Of a stretch of DNA of 35,586 nucleotides, positions 31,413-35,586 are shown piece by piece. The DNA lies in assembly GCA_030682615.1 (NCBI GenBank), contig JAUXNY010000128.1, forward strand, positions 1 through 35,586, read 5' to 3'. The position numbers and the translations under genes were made by a program. Under the pieces are notes generated by a model. It searched no databases and was not told where the DNA came from. It worked only from the letters and a program-made list of their open reading frames with translations. The stretch comes from Candidatus Aquicultor sp. (GTDB lineage: Bacteria; Actinomycetota; Aquicultoria; Aquicultorales; Aquicultoraceae). Numbering within the stretch: the first letter of the stretch is position 1; each line of letters starts with the position of its first letter.

Positions 31413-31589
31413 TTACCCTAGATTAGATACGATTGTTTGAAAGGCGCCTTGAATTTTAGTGCCGAGGATAACGACTGTTCCAATGATGACTGCTGCGATA
31501 AGCGCTACCATGATGCCGTATTCTACTGCGGTTGCACCACTCTCTTCCCGTAAGTACGTCGCCAATTTTCCGTAAAACCATGCTAACAT
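31413..31589 (-). CDS. flp: Flp-type pilin (copy 2, 58 aa)
   Basis: Small pilin encoding MLAWFYGKLATYLREESGAT, then AVEYGIMVALIAAVIIGTVV. The Flp signature is G/A-T-A-V-E-Y-G with cleavage before the hydrophobic helix. AGGAGG lies 8 bases before the ATG. It is a tandem partner of the pilin at 31607-31783 and differs mainly in the N-terminal leader and a few helix residues. It may form a mixed pilus or be a minor subunit. Confidence 0.93.
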   Translation of the reverse strand: MLAWFYGKLATYLREESGATAVEYGIMVALIAAVIIGTVVILGTKIQGAFQTIVSNLG

Positions 31590-31606
31590 CTTGAAAACCT
31601 CCTGAT

Positions 31607-31783
31607 TTATCCGAGACCGCTCACTATGGCTTGAAAAGCGGCTTGCATCTTAGACCCAAGGATTGTGACCGTTCCGATGATTACGGCTGAGATAAGTGCC
31701 ACCATGATGCCGTATTCTACAGCGGTGGCCCCGGCCTCATCGTTCGCGAACAGTTGCGCCTTCTTGATTAGTGCTTTAAACAT
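31607..31783 (-). CDS. flp: Flp-type pilin (copy 1, 58 aa)
   Basis: 58-residue pilin from ATG 31783, with GGGGAGG upstream; the frame extends further but without signals. DEAGATAVEYGIMVALISAV is the Flp cleavage and helix region. It is first in the Tad operon and probably the major subunit. The 200 bases upstream contain an inverted repeat (31847-31863) and two copies of TTATTGTGCA, likely operators. Confidence 0.94.
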   Translation of the reverse strand: MFKALIKKAQLFANDEAGATAVEYGIMVALISAVIIGTVTILGSKMQAAFQAIVSGLG

Positions 31784-31846
31784 TTGTTCCTCCCCTGAAA
31801 AAACCTGATTCCCGTTCATCGTATGTGCTAGTCTCATTGTGCTGTT

Positions 31847-31954
31847 CTGTACTATTTGTACAGTTATCGGATGTTTTGCGCCTCCTCTTTAGTAATATCT
31901 GGTAATTGTTGGCAAATATCTTTATTTATTGTGCAGTACTGTGCTTATTGTGCA
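31847..31954. promoter_or_regulatory. Regulatory region upstream of flp
   Basis: Contains CTGTAC-5-GTACAG (31847-31863) and two direct copies of TTATTGTGCA (31926-31935 and 31945-31954). The third copy of that decamer in the window that I noticed is upstream of the XRE gene at 32987-32996. Confidence 0.5.
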
Positions 31955-31966
31955 GTCTTTGGAGTA

Positions 31967-32008
31967 AGAAAAAAGCCGTACAAAAAGAGCGCGGCGCTCT
32001 TAGACGGC
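31967..32008 (-). terminator. Terminator overlapping the M78 gene stop
   Basis: The outer stem GCCGT/ACGGC holds an inner stem AAGAGCGC/GCGCTCTT and is followed by TTTTTT on the minus strand. The TAA stop lies inside it. Confidence 0.75.
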
Positions 32009-32512
32009 CTTCCACTGGGCGTAATCCCAGTTGTGTTTGCCTTTCGGTATAAGTTCGAGGTCTTCCATCTTCTTGACCATCAAGACTTCGCTGACATTAA
32101 AGAGATCCGCCAAAAACTTGTGGTCGTTAAACCAACTATAGGCTTCTTGTTTCAATAATGACGTGGGGATACAAAGCTCCAGCGCGAAGACATCCGCCTC
32201 CCTGTGATAATGGTCTTTGTCCGGACTTCTTTGGTAGCCTAGATCATCGTTGTGGAGCTTGTAGTGCCCGAGTTCATGGGCGATAGTAAATCGCTTGCGG
32301 CTCTCGGGCATCATCTTGTTTATTACAATATAGAAATCGTCGTGGTATCGCGTGAGCATGCCGTAAAACCAGCTGTCGGTCGACATCTCGACGACCTCGA
32401 TGCCCAGCCGGTACGCTATCCCGCGCACGTCGACCGGGAGTTTTGTGATGTTGCACTCTTTTATCAGGTTGTTAGCCTGTTCTTTGATGTGGTTGTGTGT
32501 GTAGATGGGCAT
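32000..32512 (-). CDS. M78 (ImmA/IrrE) metalloprotease
   Basis: 170-residue stand-alone M78 peptidase. FTIAHELGHYKLH gives the zinc motif at 79-83, and a third ligand Glu lies in READVFALELCIP (about 105). Such proteins cleave a partner XRE repressor in response to a signal, relieving repression. It lies 10 bases after the XRE gene in the same operon, the ImmR-ImmA arrangement of integrative elements and of some chromosomal regulators. Here it stands beside the Tad pilus operon with no phage genes nearby. Confidence 0.93.
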   Translation of the reverse strand: MPIYTHNHIKEQANNLIKECNITKLPVDVRGIAYRLGIEVVEMSTDSWFYGMLTRYHDDFYIVINKMMPESRKRFTIAHELGHYKLHNDDLGYQRSPDKDHYHREADVFALELCIPTSLLKQEAYSWFNDHKFLADLFNVSEVLMVKKMEDLELIPKGKHNWDYAQWKAV

Positions 32513-32522
32513 GGGTACCGCC

Positions 32523-32873
32523 TTACTCTTTACCCTCGGCTCTGCGTTTCGCTTTTATGATCTCGAGCACGTCGAGCATGAGCCGCCGCTCGTCGGTGGA
32601 GAAACCCGGGTCCGCCATGAGCAACGCTTCGATGTTGACCTTCTCATCATTGCTCTGTGCGATTGCCTCGCCCATAAGCCAAGCGACAGAGATGCCATAA
32701 AAATCGGCAAGCTGCTTCAGGCGCGGCATGGGAATTCTACGCCTTCCATTCTCATACATGGCAAGTATCGATTCCTTGAACTCACCTTTTGTTAAGCTCT
32801 CGATATCTTTGCGGCTCAGATCTCGACTCTCCCTAACGTGCCTGAGTCGCCAGCCTACATCCTGCTCATACAT
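32523..32873 (-). CDS. XRE-family repressor, partner of M78 protease
   Basis: 116-residue regulator. The N-terminal Cro/C1-type helix-turn-helix (about 8-66) is LRHVRESRDLSRKDIES then YENGRRRIPMPRLKQLADFYG. A C-terminal helical tail (84-112) is probably the dimerisation or protease-target part. The inverted repeat TGCAC-5-GTGCA lies 109 bases upstream of the start, and half of it recurs near flp. It is therefore a candidate regulator of its own operon and of the pilin genes. Confidence 0.92.
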   Translation of the reverse strand: MYEQDVGWRLRHVRESRDLSRKDIESLTKGEFKESILAMYENGRRRIPMPRLKQLADFYGISVAWLMGEAIAQSNDEKVNIEALLMADPGFSTDERRLMLDVLEIIKAKRRAEGKE

Positions 32874-32981
32874 TTCAGAATCCTTTACAACGAGTGCGGT
32901 ATGCTCACCGCCAAGCTTTCATAACGATGTTATCGGCAAATTTTACCAGCATGTTTAGAAAATATGTCCAGTTTTTACTCA

Positions 32982-32996
32982 TGCACTTATTGTGCA
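32982..32996. promoter_or_regulatory. Probable operator upstream of the XRE-M78 pair
   Basis: TGCAC-TTATT-GTGCA inverted repeat. The right part TTATTGTGCA is repeated exactly twice in the flp upstream region. Confidence 0.5.
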
Positions 32997-33071
32997 TTTT
33001 TGACGTCACAACTATAACAGGTGGTAGGTTGCTTTGCAACCGTTTGTTTTTGCGGTGCTGGAAAGAGGGTC

Positions 33072-33728
33072 TTAGCCGACGAATATTCTTCGAATATCCT
33101 GCTCCAGTTCGGGACGGGTAACGAGCAAAACGCTGTCCCCGGCTCTTATGGTCGTCTCTCCGTGCGGCACTATCACGGATGTGTCTCGCAACAAAGCGAC
33201 CGCGACCGCGTTTCTTGGAAAGCCAATGTTCTTGACCTTTTTGTCGTGTGCCGGCGAGGTTGGGCTGACCGTCACTTCCACGAGCGAGAGTTTACCGACC
33301 TTCAGTTTTAACAGCGTCACCACATCGCTTAGGGATAGCTCTTCCGAAATCAATTGGAGGATTATCTGGGGGCTGCTCACCGCTACGTCAACACCCCATT
33401 TTTCGTCAAAGAGCCACTGGTTGCGGGGGTCGTTTATCCTGCCGATTACGCGCGGGGTTTTATAGACCTCTTTGGCAAGCTGTGATATCACCAGGTTGTC
33501 CTCGTCGTCTCCGGTGACGGCGACGACTATATCGGCCTTGAGTATGCCCGCGGTTTCGAGGTCCGCGGGTGATGTCGCGTCTCCCGTGTATGTTGCGATA
33601 TTAGGCATGTTCTTAACGGTTTCGAGATTGGCCTCGTCCAGGTCGATGAGGCCGATGCTGTAGGTCTCTTCAAGGCTAAGCGCGAGAAAGCGCCCGACTT
33701 GTCCGGCTCCCGCAATCAAGATGTACAT
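33072..33728 (-). CDS. trkA: TrkA-type potassium channel regulator (copy 2)
   Basis: 218 residues from ATG 33728, with GGAGG upstream. An N-terminal RCK_N Rossmann fold starts MYILIAGAGQVGRFLA and ends its second strand with the acidic residue of LIDLDE, so NAD(H) binding is likely. The C-terminal TrkA_C domain spans about 135-215. It regulates a Trk/Ktr-type potassium channel on the cytoplasmic side. It is paired with a second TrkA gene just upstream, as in other bacteria with two small TrkA proteins. No channel subunit is in the window. Confidence 0.93.
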   Translation of the reverse strand: MYILIAGAGQVGRFLALSLEETYSIGLIDLDEANLETVKNMPNIATYTGDATSPADLETAGILKADIVVAVTGDDEDNLVISQLAKEVYKTPRVIGRINDPRNQWLFDEKWGVDVAVSSPQIILQLISEELSLSDVVTLLKLKVGKLSLVEVTVSPTSPAHDKKVKNIGFPRNAVAVALLRDTSVIVPHGETTIRAGDSVLLVTRPELEQDIRRIFVG

Positions 33729-33738
33729 CGCTTGCCTC

Positions 33739-34392
33739 CTAAGATACGGCACTAATAAATTCCTCAAGCTTGCCGACCGCAAACTTGCTGACGAGCACCT
33801 CGGCTACGTCTCCTTGCTCAAAAATCGCACCCGGTGCCGGGATAAACGAGCGGCCATGGCGGGTGATAACCGCGACGCTTAGCTCACCGGGTATGGCGAT
33901 GCTCTCTATCGTCTTGCCGAAGAGGCCGACCGGGATCACTGCCCTGACCAGCTCGACCTCCCCGCTTCCGAAAGACAACTGCACGTCGAGGGCACGATGT
34001 GTTATCAGCTCTTTGATTCGGTTCGCCGCCCAAGTCGTTGTCGAGATGGTCGAAACGCCAAGGTGCGCGAATATGTTCGCTCGCACTGGGTCGAGAATCC
34101 GTGAGACGACACGGGGCACCGAATATGTCTCCCGCGCAATCCGCGCGGAGACAATGTTGAGATTATCGTCCGCGGTCACCGCTATGAATGCGTCCGCCTT
34201 GTCGATGCCCGCTTTTTCTAGTGTGCTCTGGTCGATGGCATGGCCCAGGATTCGCTCGCCCGAGAACGATTTCGACAGGCGCTCGAAAGCTTTAGCCTCC
34301 CGGTCTATTACAACTATTTCATGACCATTCATAGCGAGCGAATTTGCCAACTCGGACCCGAGACGCCCGCAACCTGTAATGATAATACGCAC
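33739..34392 (-). CDS. trkA: TrkA-type potassium channel regulator (copy 1)
   Basis: 217 residues. GTG 34392 is chosen because AGAGGTG lies just upstream and the protein then begins MRIIITGCGRLGSELA like its family. The Rossmann domain is followed by a TrkA_C domain (about 135-215). It lies 10 bases before copy 2 in the same operon, so the two probably form a heteromeric ring. It is divergent enough from copy 2 that this is not a recent duplication. Confidence 0.92.
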   Translation of the reverse strand: MRIIITGCGRLGSELANSLAMNGHEIVVIDREAKAFERLSKSFSGERILGHAIDQSTLEKAGIDKADAFIAVTADDNLNIVSARIARETYSVPRVVSRILDPVRANIFAHLGVSTISTTTWAANRIKELITHRALDVQLSFGSGEVELVRAVIPVGLFGKTIESIAIPGELSVAVITRHGRSFIPAPGAIFEQGDVAEVLVSKFAVGKLEEFISAVS

Positions 34393-34413
34393 GTTGAACA
34401 CCTCTTATACTCT

Positions 34414-35586
34414 CTATTCCCCTTTATGCTTTAAAGTTATTAAGCCGCGCCGCACAATCCATTTCCTCGTCTCATCCGCGAGCAATATGGTCGGTGTTAA
34501 CAGGAACAGAAAGAGCCAGTCGGTATAGCGGAGCGCCGCCGTGTGGAAGATTGGTTGAAAGAACGGCGCGTAAACGATGAGTGATATGAAGAATAACTCG
34601 CTTGCGATGCCCCACAGATAGAACTTGTTTGTTAGAAATCCTTTCTTTAGGATAGAAGCGCGTTCGGTTCTCACCGCAAACCCGTTACCGATTTGCATGG
34701 TTACGATGGATGCCAGGACCATCGTCGTCGCGAGGACATAGACCTCACCCGAGGCGGCGAGCGTCTCTCCCGGGCGCCAACCGTTTTGGTAGTAGATGAA
34801 ATAATATCCGGCCATGCCGGCCGCCGCCTCGATCGGGCCGAGAAACAAGTATGCCCTGGTTATAAGCGGTATATCTAAAAGACGTTTGTTTCTCGGGCGA
34901 GGCGGGCGGTCCATCACGTCCGGTTCGGGCGGCTCCAAGCCTAGCGCCAGCGCCGGAGCGAGGTCGGTTCCCAGGTCGATTGCGAGTATTTGCAGGATGG
35001 TCAGGGGCAAGGGAATACCGAGCATCACAAAGAGGATAAAAGGGACCATCTCGGGTATGTTGCTGGCGAAGATATAGGTGATGAAGCGGCGAATATTATC
35101 GTACACCGCCCTGCCTTCTTCAATCGCACTGACAATACTGGCGAAATTGTCATCGGCAAGCACCATATCCGCCGCCTCCCGCGCCACATCCGTGCCGCTG
35201 ACACCCATCGCGATTCCAATATCCGCCCTCTTTAAAGCCGGGGCGTCGTTGACGCCGTCACCGGTCACTGCGACGATTTCGCCGCGCGACCGGAGGGCTT
35301 CGACAATGCGCATTTTGTGCTCCGAAGCAACGCGGGCGAATATCACGTTCTCCTCAGCGACGACATCCCGGAGCCGTTCATCCGGCATTCCCTCTAAGTC
35401 GGGACCGCTGACAACCGTTGCCGGCCCTTGAATGATTCCGATTTTGCGCGCTATCGACTCAGCGGTCAGGCCATAGTCGCCTGTTATCATGATGATTCTT
35501 ATCCCAGCCCGGTGAGCCAGCTTGACCGCGTTTTCCACTTCGGGACGCGGCGGGTCGAGCATCGCCATCAACCCGAGAAAGACGAG
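34414..35586 (-). CDS. Cation-transporting P-type ATPase, C-terminal part
   Basis: The open frame continues past the window edge, so the N-terminal two thirds are missing, including the DKTGT phosphorylation site. Present are LDPPRPEV, MITGDYGLTAESIARKIG and VTGDGVNDAPALKRADIGIA of the P and hinge regions. Membrane helices M5-M10 with the Cation_ATPase_C domain follow (IPEMVPFILFVMLGIPLPLT, DLGTDLAPALALGLE). This is the type II (Ca2+, Mg2+ or Na+/K+-like) group. DLGTDLAPALALG in M6 resembles Na+/K+-like bacterial members. The exact ion cannot be set from this part. Confidence 0.93.
   Translation of the reverse strand, partial: LVFLGLMAMLDPPRPEVENAVKLAHRAGIRIIMITGDYGLTAESIARKIGIIQGPATVVSGPDLEGMPDERLRDVVAEENVIFARVASEHKMRIVEALRSRGEIVAVTGDGVNDAPALKRADIGIAMGVSGTDVAREAADMVLADDNFASIVSAIEEGRAVYDNIRRFITYIFASNIPEMVPFILFVMLGIPLPLTILQILAIDLGTDLAPALALGLEPPEPDVMDRPPRPRNKRLLDIPLITRAYLFLGPIEAAAGMAGYYFIYYQNGWRPGETLAASGEVYVLATTMVLASIVTMQIGNGFAVRTERASILKKGFLTNKFYLWGIASELFFISLIVYAPFFQPIFHTAALRYTDWLFLFLLTPTILLADETRKWIVRRGLITLKHKGE

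Overview
The window reads like a chromosome segment of an uncultured, probably anaerobic bacterium, most likely an actinobacterial-type lineage. The grounds are the tadZ-cpaF-tadBC pilus operon, XRE/M78 regulator pairs, a cobalamin-riboswitch cbiMNQO operon, an FmdB zinc ribbon, a CsoR-family sensor and tandem TrkA proteins. No rRNA or species marker is present, so the assignment is loose. Almost every gene is on the minus strand.

Layout. (1) 1-1697: 3' part of a secreted subtilisin-like protease (+). (2) 2149-4242: an AT-rich three-gene integron-type cassette (dual-OB protein and two DUF488 proteins) ending in a clear attC site and preceded by a 243-bp leader repeat. (3) 4452-6211: an XRE-M78 metalloprotease and its partner, with a palindromic operator inside the promoter. 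(4) 6396-7340: decayed mobile DNA, namely an M15 peptidase fragment, a frameshifted tyrosine integrase and a 25-bp copy of a tRNA-Val 3' end. (5) 7463-17663: a defence and stability island. It holds an hsdM 3' fragment, a cassette array with attC sites (hicBA, an unknown gene, exonuclease-BRCT), the second leader repeat, a type I restriction-modification operon with an embedded RhuM-Fic gene, and a second hicBA. (6) 17663-18487: a DUF1003 gene and tRNA-Val, tRNA-Cys and tRNA-Gly. (7) 18660-21033: redox genes, including a probable selenocysteine thioredoxin lipoprotein, a CstR-like sensor, FmdB, thioredoxin and a cytochrome c lipoprotein. (8) 21139-24225: cbiMNQO with a cobalamin riboswitch. 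(9) 24400-31783: a complete-looking Tad/Flp pilus operon. (10) 32000-32873: a second XRE/M78 pair. (11) 33072-35586: two TrkA proteins and the 3' part of a cation P-type ATPase.

How it fits together. The two cassette arrays have attC sites but no integron integrase in view, so they look like attC clusters lacking IntI. All recognised attC sites face the same way and each directly follows the stop codon of a minus-strand gene. The 25-bp tRNA-Val repeat (7316-7340 and 18202-18226) brackets the restriction, toxin and cassette region, so this is best read as a tRNA-integrated genomic island about 10.9 kb long. The remains of another integrase lie just outside its distal end. The flanking chromosome is ordinary housekeeping, transport and pilus DNA.
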